Shown in pieces: positions 1 to 8,595 of a stretch of 64,000 bases of DNA. Position numbers and translations under genes: made by a program. The notes beneath the pieces were generated by a model. That model had not been told where the DNA came from. It saw only the letters and a list, made by a program, of their open reading frames with translations, and did not search any database. Each line of letters begins with the position of its first letter. Position 1 is the stretch's first letter. This stretch comes from Rosistilla oblonga (lineage in GTDB: Bacteria; Planctomycetota; Planctomycetia; Pirellulales; Pirellulaceae), in the NCBI RefSeq assembly GCF_007751715.1, contig NZ_CP036292.1, positions 6,951,339 to 7,015,338 on the forward strand, given 5' to 3'.

Positions 1-240
1 CGACTGCCCAAGACGGGCGTCGAAGACCCGCGTTACGAACACAACTGGGGCTGGATCCCAGGCCTTGGGCACTCGGTCGTCTGTTTCGGCCGCCTCCCCA
101 ACGGCAACTTCATCGTCGGCGATCCTTCGATCGGCCGCGAACAATGGACGACTGAAGACATGAAGATCCTGTGGCATGGCGACGGGATTCGCTTGCATAA
201 GCGAGGGGAGCCCTTCGACGCCAACGCCCCGAAGCACTAG
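1..240 (+). CDS. C39-like cysteine peptidase, C-terminal fragment
   Basis: The reading frame is open from the first base and ends with TAG at 238-240, so only the last 79 residues are in the window. The fragment contains GHSVVCF (His at residue 24 of the fragment) followed 17 residues later by the Asp of IVGDPSIG. That His/Asp spacing is typical of the C-terminal half of papain-like C39 bacteriocin-processing peptidase domains, where they complete the triad. The catalytic Cys would lie upstream, outside the window. The gene ends 104 bp before lipA and runs in the same direction. The family call rests only on these two motifs, so the substrate and location are unknown. Confidence 0.55.
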   Translation, partial: RLPKTGVEDPRYEHNWGWIPGLGHSVVCFGRLPNGNFIVGDPSIGREQWTTEDMKILWHGDGIRLHKRGEPFDANAPKH

Positions 241-344
241 AATGCGATTGGCCCGGTGCGATTCGGAGCGATCCCAAAGCGGCACCCGCGCAGCGAAGAA
301 CAAGCAAAACGACGTTAGAAAACCTCCACAAGAGTATTTCAAAG

Positions 345-1259
345 ATGGCATTTCGGTTACCAGTTGTCGCCGACCCGATCCCCGATCCAAACACTCCCGT
401 CTCGGGTTCCGGTCGCCTGCCGCGGTGGCTCAAGCGCGAAGTCCCCAAGGGAAACGCAAACAACTTCACCGCTGGCCTGCTGGACGAACTGCGTCTGGAA
501 ACCGTCTGCGACAACGCCAAGTGCCCCAACCGCTCGGAATGCTACTCGCAGAAAACCGCGACGTTCATGATCCTGGGAGCGATCTGCACGCGGCCCTGTG
601 GATTCTGTGCCGTCAATCGCGGCCGGCCACCGGAAAAGCCGGAGGTGGACGAACCGCAACGGCTTGCCGAAGCTGCGGCGCGACTGGGGCTGAAGCATGT
701 CGTGATCACCAGCGTCACTCGCGACGACCTGCCCGATGGCGGAGCGGATCATTATTACCAATGCATCACCGCGGTCCGCGAGCGGACCGGAGCGACTGTC
801 GAAGTCCTCACTCCCGACTTTGTGCAATGCAAAGAAGCACTCGACCGCGTCGTCGAAGCGCGTCCGGAGGTCTTCAATCACAACATGGAAACCGTGCCGC
901 GGATGTATCGCCGCGTTCGTGGTCCGAAGAGCGATTACCAATGGACGCTGCAGTTGCTGCGTCGCGTCAAAGAGCTCGATCCAACGATCAAAACCAAGAG
1001 CGGCCTGATGTTGGGGCTCGGCGAAACCCGCGACGAACTGCTCGACGCGCTGGCCGACATGCGAGCCTACGACATCGACTTCCTGACTCTCGGCCAATAC
1101 CTGCAACCGGGCGAAAAGTACCTGCCGGTTCAGCGATACATCACGCCGGAGGAATTCGACGAACTGGGCGAGATCGCCAAGAAGCTCGGCTTCAAGCAAG
1201 TTGCCAGCGGACCGTTTGTCCGCAGCAGCTACCACGCCCGCGACATGGCCGAAGCGTAG
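345..1259 (+). CDS. lipA: Lipoyl synthase LipA
   Basis: Radical SAM enzyme that inserts two sulfur atoms into protein-bound octanoyl groups, making the lipoyl cofactor of 2-oxoacid dehydrogenases and the glycine cleavage system. The 304-residue protein has both required [4Fe-4S] motifs: the auxiliary-cluster motif Cx4Cx5C (C55, C60, C66, in CDNAKCPNRSEC) and the radical SAM motif Cx3Cx2C (C81, C85, C88, in CTRPCGFC). Later LipA motifs are also present (VTRDDLPDGGA, FNHNMETV, KSGLMLGLGE, LTLGQYLQP). Length matches the family. The ATG at 345 precedes the first conserved block and has no strong Shine-Dalgarno. No lipB is visible here. The gene converges on the coiled-coil membrane protein gene, with a large palindrome between them. 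Confidence 0.96.
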   Translation: MAFRLPVVADPIPDPNTPVSGSGRLPRWLKREVPKGNANNFTAGLLDELRLETVCDNAKCPNRSECYSQKTATFMILGAICTRPCGFCAVNRGRPPEKPEVDEPQRLAEAAARLGLKHVVITSVTRDDLPDGGADHYYQCITAVRERTGATVEVLTPDFVQCKEALDRVVEARPEVFNHNMETVPRMYRRVRGPKSDYQWTLQLLRRVKELDPTIKTKSGLMLGLGETRDELLDALADMRAYDIDFLTLGQYLQPGEKYLPVQRYITPEEFDELGEIAKKLGFKQVASGPFVRSSYHARDMAEA

Positions 1260-1293
1260 CCAACGGGCGAACGATGCTGCCGACGCGCACATC

Positions 1294-1351
1294 AGCCGCC
1301 ACGCGTTAGCGTCCGGTTGCCAACAGAACCGGACGCTAACGCGTGGCGGCT
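1294..1351. repeat. Palindromic repeat, family A (copy 1)
   Basis: Perfect inverted repeat with 25-bp arms (1294-1318 and 1327-1351, core gcgttagcgtccggtt) and an 8-bp loop. It lies between the convergent lipA and the coiled-coil protein gene, so it may also end transcription from both sides, although no T-run follows. A near-identical copy is at 60164-60222. Confidence 0.9.
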
Positions 1352-1378
1352 AATTCCCGATACTGGCCAGCGTTCTGG

Positions 1379-2386
1379 CTACTGCGACTGAGATCGCGAG
1401 CCCGAGGGGCTGCCGGCGATCGGATGGCCGTGCGGCAGGGGGCGACCGGCGGTGGCGAAGCCCATTCGGTAGAGATACTCTTTGACCTGCCGGAACTGAG
1501 CAAAACTCTCCGGATAAACCCAGACCGTGACGGTCGTGCTGGCGGGATCGCGGCCAGCCAGTTCATAGGCCAATTGCGATTGTGGCTGCAGTGCTTGAGC
1601 GATCGGTTCGCCGATCGGTTCGCGCAGTGGTTCGATGATCAGTTCCGCCACCTGCACGCGCGATGCCATTCCGATCTGGCCACCGCGAGCGACCGATTCT
1701 CGTGACATCTGCATGCTGTAGTGAGCGACAAAATCGCGGATCGGACCGACCGACGACTCTTTGTCGCCGCTTCGCGCACTGCTGGCCAGCCGCTGGAAAT
1801 CCTCTTTGATCTCGTCTAACAACGCGTCGATCGGGACCATCGCCAACAAACCGTCCTTCAAGCGGAAGTGAACCTCGTCGCCGAAGACGGTCTTGGCCAT
1901 CGGCGTCGGCAAGTGTTCGACGGCGACGATCGATTCGGGAACCTCTTCCAAAGCAGATGCTTGGGCGTTGAGTTCAGCCAGTTCGTTTTCGGCGATCTCG
2001 CGATCGCGTTGCAGCGCCGCCGTCTTTTGCTTTTGCTCGTCCATCTCCGCCAGCGATTCTTCCCACTGCTGCTGAGCCACGTCCAGCAATTGCATCAGGA
2101 CCTCGCGTTCCTTGCGGCGATGTTCCAGTTCGCCGTCGTAGGCGCTGATCGATTTCTCCAACCGCTCGACATCGCGGCTGACCGACAACGCGGTCCGATG
2201 CTCGCGATCGATCAACGCCAACTCCGCTTCGGTCGGCGGTTCGATCTCAATCTCTTGAGCCAGTTGATGCGACCGCGCACCGAGGATCACGACCAAGATG
2301 ATCAGGATGCCGACCAGGTTGGCGACGATATCGAGGAACGAATCGTGCCCGCCGGAGAGTTGATCGGAACGCTTACGTCGACTCAT
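1379..2386 (-). CDS. ExbD/MotB-like single-span coiled-coil membrane protein
   Basis: A 335-residue protein, last in a three-gene operon with the ExbB-type channel. One transmembrane helix near the N-terminus (about residues 16-38) is preceded by a basic cytoplasmic stretch, MSRRKRSD. An aspartate lies at the start of the helix (SFLDIVANLVG), placed like the proton-carrying Asp of ExbD (FIDVML) and MotB. A charged coiled coil follows (about 50-130), then a probably periplasmic globular part (about 200-320). The ATG overlaps the stop of the upstream gene (ATGA), implying translational coupling. There is no clear OmpA peptidoglycan-binding domain. A role as proton-conducting stator partner of the channel protein is inferred from the Asp, the topology and the operon. 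The cargo process is unknown. Confidence 0.7.
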   Translation of the reverse strand: MSRRKRSDQLSGGHDSFLDIVANLVGILIILVVILGARSHQLAQEIEIEPPTEAELALIDREHRTALSVSRDVERLEKSISAYDGELEHRRKEREVLMQLLDVAQQQWEESLAEMDEQKQKTAALQRDREIAENELAELNAQASALEEVPESIVAVEHLPTPMAKTVFGDEVHFRLKDGLLAMVPIDALLDEIKEDFQRLASSARSGDKESSVGPIRDFVAHYSMQMSRESVARGGQIGMASRVQVAELIIEPLREPIGEPIAQALQPQSQLAYELAGRDPASTTVTVWVYPESFAQFRQVKEYLYRMGFATAGRPLPHGHPIAGSPSGSRSQSQ

Positions 2387-4299
2387 CGCACGCTCCTTCC
2401 ATCGACGCCGATCCCACTTCCATGAAGCAGGGTATTCAGCTGGTTAAAATTGGCTTCGCCCCCAGGAGCGATCGCCACCTGCAGAACCGGTTGCCAACGA
2501 CCGCCGGTGAGTGCCAAGCCCCAGTTGTCGACGCGTTGCCGAACGAGTCCCGCCAACCGCACGACCGCGGCCGATGGGTCGGCAGGATCGACGAGGATCA
2601 CGTCGGTGTCGTTGGTCGAATCGCCGATCATCACCAATCGATTGCCATAACATTGAACCTTGACGTTGCGGACGACAGCCGGTCCGTCGGAAGCTCCTTT
2701 GCTGCCACGCATCGCCCAACCGCGGCCACGCTGCTGCGACAACGGAGCACTCGCCGATACGCTTGCCGAAACACTGGCGTTCTGCGCCGCATCGGGATCG
2801 CTGCTGGCGTCGCTTCCCGATCCCATCTGCTGCGCCGACGCTTGCCCCGCGGCGACACTGCCATCGGCAGCGATTCCACCCGCGGCGTCGGAGGACTGTC
2901 CAGACGCATCCGCTTCGGTCCCTGCGCCGGTATCGGAGGAACCATAATCGCTACCGGTCTCGTTGCCACCAGCAGGTCCCTGCATCGCGCCGGGGCTGCC
3001 AAAGTTGCTGCCATCGCCCGTCGGAGGAGACAGCGACAACGAATCGTTAGAACCCGTCGTCCCGGGCGGATATTGGCCCGTCTGCTGCGAAGAATTCGGC
3101 TGGCCGAGCTTCGATCCCGACGCTGACTGCTGCGGCGAACCAGGCTGCCCCTGCTGCGTTCCCGCTGAAAACCGATTCGAAGATCCGTCGGAACTGTTTG
3201 CGATCGAAGAGCCGAGGTTCTGGTTCCAACGCTGCATCGGTTCTTGCATTCCCGAACCGTTGCCGCCGGAATAGCCCGAACCGGTTGGCGATTGACCGGG
3301 ATGATTGCCGCTGCGACGACTAGCGAATCCTGTCGCTTGACGCTGCGTGGCGTCGTCGATCGCTTCGCCAATCGGATCGGATCCCGAACGCCCCTGTCGA
3401 TATCGACTCGGCACGGCGCTGATCATTGTCGCGCGGCGGCGGACCGATTCGGCGACCACTTTTTCAGTTCGTTCGGCCAACACGTTATCCGGTTTCGGAA
3501 ACGCCAACTCGACATCCGCGGGGACCAATTCGTAACCAAACTGATCATCCCAGGCGGTCATCGAAACGCGAGCGGCGGTGTAGGCCATGATCCCATCGGG
3601 ACGGACGATCAGCAGCGGATACGGAGGCTCGCTGCCACTGGTCCCTTGCGATTCCCAGTAGTTGCGGATCGTACGGAGCGCAGCATCCAACGGATTGCCC
3701 GGCCCCGTCGGCCCACGCAATTCATCGATCGTGATCCGAACCCCTTCGGGCTGCAGAACGATTTGATTCGCCGAACACTCCAGATAGATCGGCCGCCGCT
3801 GGGTTCCGTTAGGACCGCGGTGAGGCATGATCGCGACGCGAGGCCGCCGCCCGGCGTTGCGTTCCTTCAGATCTTCTAACGATTCCTTTTTGTCTTCGAT
3901 CTCGGCCGTCAGCTCTTCGATCTTCGACTTCAGTTCCGCTTCATCGGTATCCTCGACCAGAGCGCTGCGAATCTCCGACTGCAACGCTTCCAACTGACGC
4001 TTAACACGGCGCAGGTGATCTTCGACGTGAGCCAACTCCGACCGCCGCTCTTCGAGCACTTGGGTCTGCTGGTCGCGCACGTTCTGCAACTCCTCGGCCC
4101 GCCAACGTTCCTGCTGCGCCACCTCGGTGACCTCTTGCAGCATCTCTTGACGCTGCTGTTGAGCCACTTGTTCGGCGCTTTCCTTGGCATCTTTGGCGAC
4201 CAAAGCGAGCAATAATATGAGTGTGCCTAGCGTACAGACGAGCACCGCAAGGAACGGAAACAGCGACGGCGCTAGACCAGGGCGTCTGCGCCTGCTCAT
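2383..4299 (-). CDS. Single-span coiled-coil protein with Ser/Gly/Gln-rich linker, channel partner
   Basis: A 638-residue protein, middle gene of the channel operon. It has a basic N-terminus (MSRRRRPG), one transmembrane helix (about 10-35, SLFPFLAVLVCTLG) and a long charged coiled coil (about 38-130). A folded segment follows (about 140-280, with YPLLIVRPDG), then a low-complexity Ser/Gly/Gln/Ala linker (about 300-520) and a small C-terminal domain ending in a vQVAIAPGG-type strand. The architecture parallels MotB/ExbD proteins, but the helix lacks the proton-carrying Asp that its downstream neighbour keeps. Both junctions are 4-bp ATGA overlaps, so all three proteins are probably made together. 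It could be a non-conducting structural subunit of the same complex. No enzymatic motif was recognised. Confidence 0.65.
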   Translation of the reverse strand: MSRRRRPGLAPSLFPFLAVLVCTLGTLILLLALVAKDAKESAEQVAQQQRQEMLQEVTEVAQQERWRAEELQNVRDQQTQVLEERRSELAHVEDHLRRVKRQLEALQSEIRSALVEDTDEAELKSKIEELTAEIEDKKESLEDLKERNAGRRPRVAIMPHRGPNGTQRRPIYLECSANQIVLQPEGVRITIDELRGPTGPGNPLDAALRTIRNYWESQGTSGSEPPYPLLIVRPDGIMAYTAARVSMTAWDDQFGYELVPADVELAFPKPDNVLAERTEKVVAESVRRRATMISAVPSRYRQGRSGSDPIGEAIDDATQRQATGFASRRSGNHPGQSPTGSGYSGGNGSGMQEPMQRWNQNLGSSIANSSDGSSNRFSAGTQQGQPGSPQQSASGSKLGQPNSSQQTGQYPPGTTGSNDSLSLSPPTGDGSNFGSPGAMQGPAGGNETGSDYGSSDTGAGTEADASGQSSDAAGGIAADGSVAAGQASAQQMGSGSDASSDPDAAQNASVSASVSASAPLSQQRGRGWAMRGSKGASDGPAVVRNVKVQCYGNRLVMIGDSTNDTDVILVDPADPSAAVVRLAGLVRQRVDNWGLALTGGRWQPVLQVAIAPGGEANFNQLNTLLHGSGIGVDGRSVR

Positions 4300-5579
4300 G
4301 CCGCTTTACTCCGATTGGATTGCGATGGAACACGATCGACGATCAGATCGATGGCGCGGGCCAGCGAACGCATCGCGTCGCTCATCTCGGGCATCGCGGA
4401 GAGTCCCGCGGTGTTGGTCTGCAGCAGTTCGCGAACCTCGGCCAATTCCTTGGCGCGGTCGGCGGTACCGATCAGCAATTCGTTCTGTTGGGCGAGTGTT
4501 TGTTGTTGCACCATCAGAACCCGCGCGTTGTCGCTGAGCGCGGTCTGCCATTGCTTCCAACGTTGTTCGATCTGCTGCGAAGCGTTTTGGTGAGTCTTGT
4601 CGACGTGCTCGGCGTGGCTTTGCAGTGTCAGCTCGATCGCTTCGGTGAGCGCCGATTGCACTTGGTCGCCCGCGTTACCGACGACGCTGGTCCAGTGGTC
4701 GTGAGCCGAATCGACGGTCTTCTTCCACAGCTCGGCTTGCGTTTCAACTAACTGATTGACCGACGCTAAGACGGCCCGATTCATTTCGGCAATCGCCTGC
4801 AGAGGTTGGTCCGCAGTCGATTCTTCGGGGAAACCGCCCGAGAGGATTTCGATCGACCGTTGATCGAGAGTCGCCATCAAGTGATTCATCTTCTTCTCGA
4901 CAGGGAACTGCAAGAAGATCGCGATCACGGAAAGGACCAGCCCCAACGCCGTTGTATCAAAGGCGACGTACAAGCCGGCTTTTAAGTTGTCGACGGCGTT
5001 CTGGCCGTCGCTGAAGTCGAGGCCACCGAGCGTCTGCGTGATACCGACCACGGTTCCCAGGAAGCCCAACATCGGGATCGCCCAGACGATGATCCGCACC
5101 AATTGCAGGCTATCGTGCGATTGATCCGCTTCGCGATCCGAGACATCGCGAAGGTCGTCGTTCAAGAAACGCGTCGTTTTGCGGCGTTGCTGGCGGCCCA
5201 GCAGATCTTCCAGGCGATGGACCAACTGGCAACCGCGCTCGCTGCGCGGCAACTGAGCCAAATGATCGAGCCAGTGAGTGACGTGCTCTCCCAAATCCGA
5301 CGACGTCCGCTCGGCTGGCTTAAGTTCGCTGTCGGCCAGACCGGCGACGATTCCCAGCTGGCGACGCGTATCCAGATGCCGAACGATCAATCCGACCAGG
5401 GCGACAAAAAACAGCACGGTCGCCGCATAAGCGACCGGGTGCCCCATGAAGTAGCGGTGCAGGAAAGGGACCGGGGAAACATACAGAACGCTATAGAAGA
5501 TCGCCGCGACCAAGGGGCCCAGGGCGACGCTAGCGAGACCACTCCAACTATTCGAAGCCAAATTGTTTCGACCTGCCAT
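4296..5579 (-). CDS. MotA/TolQ/ExbB-family proton channel protein
   Basis: First gene of a three-gene operon. The ATG at 5579 (MAGRNN) was chosen over one at 5645 because an AAGG Shine-Dalgarno lies about 8 bp upstream; this gives 427 residues. Four hydrophobic helices are visible: two N-terminal (about 9-35 and 46-67) and a core pair (about 160-185, IPMLGFLGTVVGIT, and 205-230, AFDTTALGLVLSV). These core motifs match the GxxGTVxGI and TTALGL signatures of ExbB/TolQ. A hydrophilic, partly coiled C-terminal region of about 200 residues follows. These proteins form pentameric ion channels that turn proton flow into mechanical work with an ExbD/MotB partner; here the likely partners are the next two genes. 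No TonB, Tol or flagellar genes are nearby, so the process driven is unknown. Confidence 0.88.
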   Translation of the reverse strand: MAGRNNLASNSWSGLASVALGPLVAAIFYSVLYVSPVPFLHRYFMGHPVAYAATVLFFVALVGLIVRHLDTRRQLGIVAGLADSELKPAERTSSDLGEHVTHWLDHLAQLPRSERGCQLVHRLEDLLGRQQRRKTTRFLNDDLRDVSDREADQSHDSLQLVRIIVWAIPMLGFLGTVVGITQTLGGLDFSDGQNAVDNLKAGLYVAFDTTALGLVLSVIAIFLQFPVEKKMNHLMATLDQRSIEILSGGFPEESTADQPLQAIAEMNRAVLASVNQLVETQAELWKKTVDSAHDHWTSVVGNAGDQVQSALTEAIELTLQSHAEHVDKTHQNASQQIEQRWKQWQTALSDNARVLMVQQQTLAQQNELLIGTADRAKELAEVRELLQTNTAGLSAMPEMSDAMRSLARAIDLIVDRVPSQSNRSKAA

Positions 5580-5976
5580 CGTTGACCTTCGTTCGCACGC
5601 GAGATTCCGAACCGTGCGCCAGAGAGACTCTGGCACACCTATCACTTCAACCCGTCATCGTCCGTTACAAACGTGCAACTTGATTGGATCGTTAAAGTTT
5701 GCGCAACTGAACCCAAGCAGGGGGCGATTTCATAACCTATCGTTCAACTTCCTGGCGAAACCGCATCGCTTGCTAGCACAGATCGATCTTGATGTTGGAT
5801 GCCCGACCGACCTACAACCGTCGGTCTAAACGACTGATTCGATTGTGCGGCAAATATCCTTCGTAGCGGCACAGCGCGGCAGACCGACGCCGAAAGCGCT
5901 TGAAGCTTTCGAGCAACGGCTCATAATGCCGTGAAGGATGTTTCCGCAGATGGCACAAGATAGGGAGATTGGTGCG
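5580..5976. other. Divergent intergenic region, no gene seen
   Basis: 397 bp between the minus-strand channel operon and the plus-strand small secreted protein. It presumably carries both promoters, but I could not identify convincing -35/-10 pairs. The only clear signals are the Shine-Dalgarno sequences at its two edges. No conserved ORF, tRNA or repeat was found. Confidence 0.6.
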
Positions 5977-6324
5977 ATGCGGTTATGGCTGGGACTTGTG
6001 ATTGCGGTGTTCACTCTCGTATTGGCGAATGTTTCGCCGGGCTCGGGAGCGGGCGAGACGCAGACGAAACCCGAGGCATCGCGGCCCGCCCTGGTGGCTG
6101 GAGCTGGAGAATTGCTCGGTTTTGTAAATCCTCAAGCAAACGACGGCCAGCAGATTACAATCGTAAATGCTACTCGCGGCACGATGCTGGTGTATCATAT
6201 AGATGGCCCCACAGGTCAGATTACGCTGAAAAGCAGTCGTCGACTGACCTGGGATTTTTCCTTAGACGAATACAACGCCACTGCGCCGCTGCCGACCGAA
6301 ATCCGGCAGATGGTTGAGCGTTAG
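5977..6324 (+). CDS. Small secreted protein of unknown function
   Basis: A 115-residue protein starting at ATG 5977 (MRLWLGLVIAVFTLVLANV), preceded by GGGA about 8 bp upstream; an in-frame ATG at 5938 lacks this. The first 27 or so residues are a signal peptide ending near GSGAG, so export is expected. The mature part is short, without cysteines, and includes a likely beta-rich segment (ITIVNATRGTMLVYHI, then GQITLKSSR). I do not recognise the family. It lies 92 bp upstream of the HTH/acidic membrane protein in the same direction and may share its transcript. Confidence 0.7.
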   Translation: MRLWLGLVIAVFTLVLANVSPGSGAGETQTKPEASRPALVAGAGELLGFVNPQANDGQQITIVNATRGTMLVYHIDGPTGQITLKSSRRLTWDFSLDEYNATAPLPTEIRQMVER

Positions 6325-6416
6325 GCCGGTCGGTCTGACGTTTGCCAAAGGGCCGCCAGTGGAACGTGAATCAACATCGCGCTTCTCTTCCTTTTCAGAC
6401 ACTGGTTCGGTAGGTC

Positions 6417-8204
6417 ATGGCAAACAAATTCATCCCCCTCGAAGAAGCTGCACAGCTGTTGGGCATTCCAACCGAAAAGCTGGTTGAAATGCGTTCCAGT
6501 GGAGATGTCCGTGCCTTTAAGGATGGAGCCAGTTGGAAGTTTCCCAAGGACGAGATCGACCGCCTGTTGGCCGATGGGATCGAAGGCGATTCGGGGATCT
6601 ACACCGGATTTGGCATCAGCGACGACGATGAGGGATCGTCGATCCTCGTCACCGAACAAGGCGCCGGGTCGGGCAGCCGAATCATTGGCGGCAACAGCTC
6701 GCCATCGGACAGCAGCGATTTGGAAATCGGCGGTGAACCCGAAGGGCAGGGGAGCGACGTCGCGTTGGTCGCTCGATCCAACGACGATGCCGGCAGCGAC
6801 AGCGATGTGCAAATCATCGCCAACGAACTAAAGCTCGAAAGCGACGACTCGGCCATCGACAGCGGAGCTTCCGAAGAGAGCGCCGCCGATAAGATCAGCT
6901 TGAGCCTCGCCGACGATTCGATGGGCGACCTGGAACTGGCAAGCCCAGAACAATCTCCCGCCGCCGACGACGAAGTCGACTTGAGCCTCGATCTCAGCCT
7001 CGCCGACGACAGTCCTTCCGATGGCGGTAACATCGATCTCAGCCTCGCCGACGACGGCGGCAGCGACATGGGCGACGTCGACCTCTCGCTTGCCGAACCG
7101 GCGACCGGCGGCAGCGATCTGGACCTGAACTTCGACGACGTGGCCGGATCGGGACAGGGCGACAGCGCCATCCATCCCCCGGAGATTTCACTGGGGGCCG
7201 ACAGCGACGCCGACGACTCGATTGGCGACCTGGGACTGATGGAGGACAGCGACGACGAGATCGACCTCTCCGACCCTCCCGTAAAAAGCGGTTCCAATCG
7301 AGGTGGCGACGATGTCCTCTCCGAACTCGACCTCCTGGGCGTCGATCAAGGCGGTTCGGGCAGCCTGATCAGCGGCGATAGCGAACCTTCGCTGCTGGGC
7401 GACCTGGACATGGAGTCGGCTCTTTCGGGCATCTCCGATATCGATGACGCCCTAAACGACGACGATGACTTGGTCATCTCCGGCGACGACGACGACTTGG
7501 TTCTCGGCGGCGCGGGGAGCGACATTTCGGTCGTCGGCGACAGCGGTATCAATCTGATGAGCCCTTCGGACAGCGGTCTGTCGCTGGAAAGCGAACCGTT
7601 GGACCTGGCCGGATCGAGCATTTCGGCACTGGATCTCGGCGGCGACGGCAGCGGCGTGACTCCCGGTTCGGGACCTGGCAGCAGCGGTCGATCGGCCGGT
7701 GGCAGCGGATCGCTTGTCGATTTCAAAGCGGACGAGGAGTTTCAGCTTTCGCCATCGGGAATCGGCCTGGAAGCCGACGACGATAGCGCTTCCCAAGTGA
7801 TCGAAGTCGAAGAGTCCGACGCCTTTGGTGCCGCGATGGACCTCGGCGACGCTGGCTTTGTCGATCCGTCCACCGGGGACGGCCGCGGCTGGGCCGAACG
7901 AAACGAATTGCTAGCGGATGACGCGCAGGGGATCGACGAAGCTGGCCTGGTTGCCGACGGCGTCGAAGAGGATCTGATCGTCGCCAACGCTCCGGTACAA
8001 CAAGCCGCCGCGGTGGCCCCCGGATATGAAGTCCCCTTCTCGGTCTGGAACGTTTCCGCCTTAGCCGGCATCCTGGTGATGATGAGCGTCGGTGGGATGA
8101 TGACGACCGACCTGGTCCGCAATCTCTGGACCTACAGCGAAACGACAAGCCCGATCAGTTCGTTGACCGAAACGATCTTGAGTGCATTGGGCATGAACGG
8201 CTAA
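6417..8204 (+). CDS. Excisionase-like HTH protein with acidic linker and C-terminal membrane helix
   Basis: A 595-residue protein with three parts. Residues 1-50 (FIPLEEAAQLLGIPTEKLV, then WKFPKDEIDRLL) are a MerR/excisionase-type winged helix-turn-helix (HTH_17 class), normally DNA-binding. Residues about 55-530 are extremely acidic and repetitive, rich in Asp, Ser, Gly and Leu, with recurring units such as DLSLADDS and SDSGLSLE; no folded domain is recognisable. Residues about 540-565 (VSALAGILVMMSVGGMM) form one transmembrane helix, followed by about 30 residues. The HTH would be cytoplasmic and tethered through a very long flexible chain. It is followed by a lipoprotein gene 64 bp downstream. 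Its target and role are unknown; a membrane-tethered DNA-binding or nucleoid-linked protein is an inference. Confidence 0.75.
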   Translation: MANKFIPLEEAAQLLGIPTEKLVEMRSSGDVRAFKDGASWKFPKDEIDRLLADGIEGDSGIYTGFGISDDDEGSSILVTEQGAGSGSRIIGGNSSPSDSSDLEIGGEPEGQGSDVALVARSNDDAGSDSDVQIIANELKLESDDSAIDSGASEESAADKISLSLADDSMGDLELASPEQSPAADDEVDLSLDLSLADDSPSDGGNIDLSLADDGGSDMGDVDLSLAEPATGGSDLDLNFDDVAGSGQGDSAIHPPEISLGADSDADDSIGDLGLMEDSDDEIDLSDPPVKSGSNRGGDDVLSELDLLGVDQGGSGSLISGDSEPSLLGDLDMESALSGISDIDDALNDDDDLVISGDDDDLVLGGAGSDISVVGDSGINLMSPSDSGLSLESEPLDLAGSSISALDLGGDGSGVTPGSGPGSSGRSAGGSGSLVDFKADEEFQLSPSGIGLEADDDSASQVIEVEESDAFGAAMDLGDAGFVDPSTGDGRGWAERNELLADDAQGIDEAGLVADGVEEDLIVANAPVQQAAAVAPGYEVPFSVWNVSALAGILVMMSVGGMMTTDLVRNLWTYSETTSPISSLTETILSALGMNG

Positions 8205-8268
8205 AAAGGGGAATAAATCCGCGCGGCTCGCTGCGGATCCTCCCTGCATTTCCGTTCAGGCTTCGTCG

Positions 8269-8595
8269 ATGAACCCCCAAGCCGTTTTTCTATTGTGCGT
8301 CGCGATGCTGTTACCGGCATCGACAGGCTGCAGCCTGTTTGGACGCGACAAGGCGGCTCATCTAGAATCGGAATCCGAACGGCTGCTCGCCGACTATCGC
8401 TACGAGCGCGAGCGAGCCAATCGCCTGGAACTGCTCAACAATGTTTTGACGCAGCGCGTCGAGAGCCTCGAAAAACGACTGGCGATCAACACCGACCAGA
8501 CCGCCCCCACCCCGGTCGCCGACCGCCGACAACCGGTCGACTTTCCCAGCACCGCTCCAGCTGTCGATCCTTGGAAACCGACGCTCCGTCGCTAG
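8269..8595 (+). CDS. Small coiled-coil lipoprotein
   Basis: A 108-residue protein with a lipoprotein signal peptide and lipobox (PASTGC, Cys about 21). A charged heptad-like stretch follows (about 32-70, ESERLLADYRYERERANRLE then VLTQRVESLEKRL) and a Pro-rich tail. It is probably anchored in the outer or inner membrane with a coiled-coil stalk. It follows the HTH/acidic protein by 64 bp. Its TAG stop shares the palindrome CTAG with the stop of the convergent HD-domain gene. No family recognised. Confidence 0.75.
   Translation: MNPQAVFLLCVAMLLPASTGCSLFGRDKAAHLESESERLLADYRYERERANRLELLNNVLTQRVESLEKRLAINTDQTAPTPVADRRQPVDFPSTAPAVDPWKPTLRR

Noticed and set aside
176-1309. Long plus-strand frame of 377 codons overlapping lipA
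   Set aside because: It is rich in Arg, Pro and Ser with no motif, and lies over the clearly conserved lipA frame. It is a shadow.
2422-3371. Several plus- and minus-strand frames over the Ser/Gly-rich linker
   Set aside because: Low-complexity, GC-rich coding opens shadow frames; the minus-strand 638-residue frame has the helix and the coupled starts.
1379-5579. Zorya-type anti-phage system
   Set aside because: The channel and partners are superficially like ZorA/ZorB, but there is no ZorC, ZorD or ZorE, helicase or nuclease nearby.
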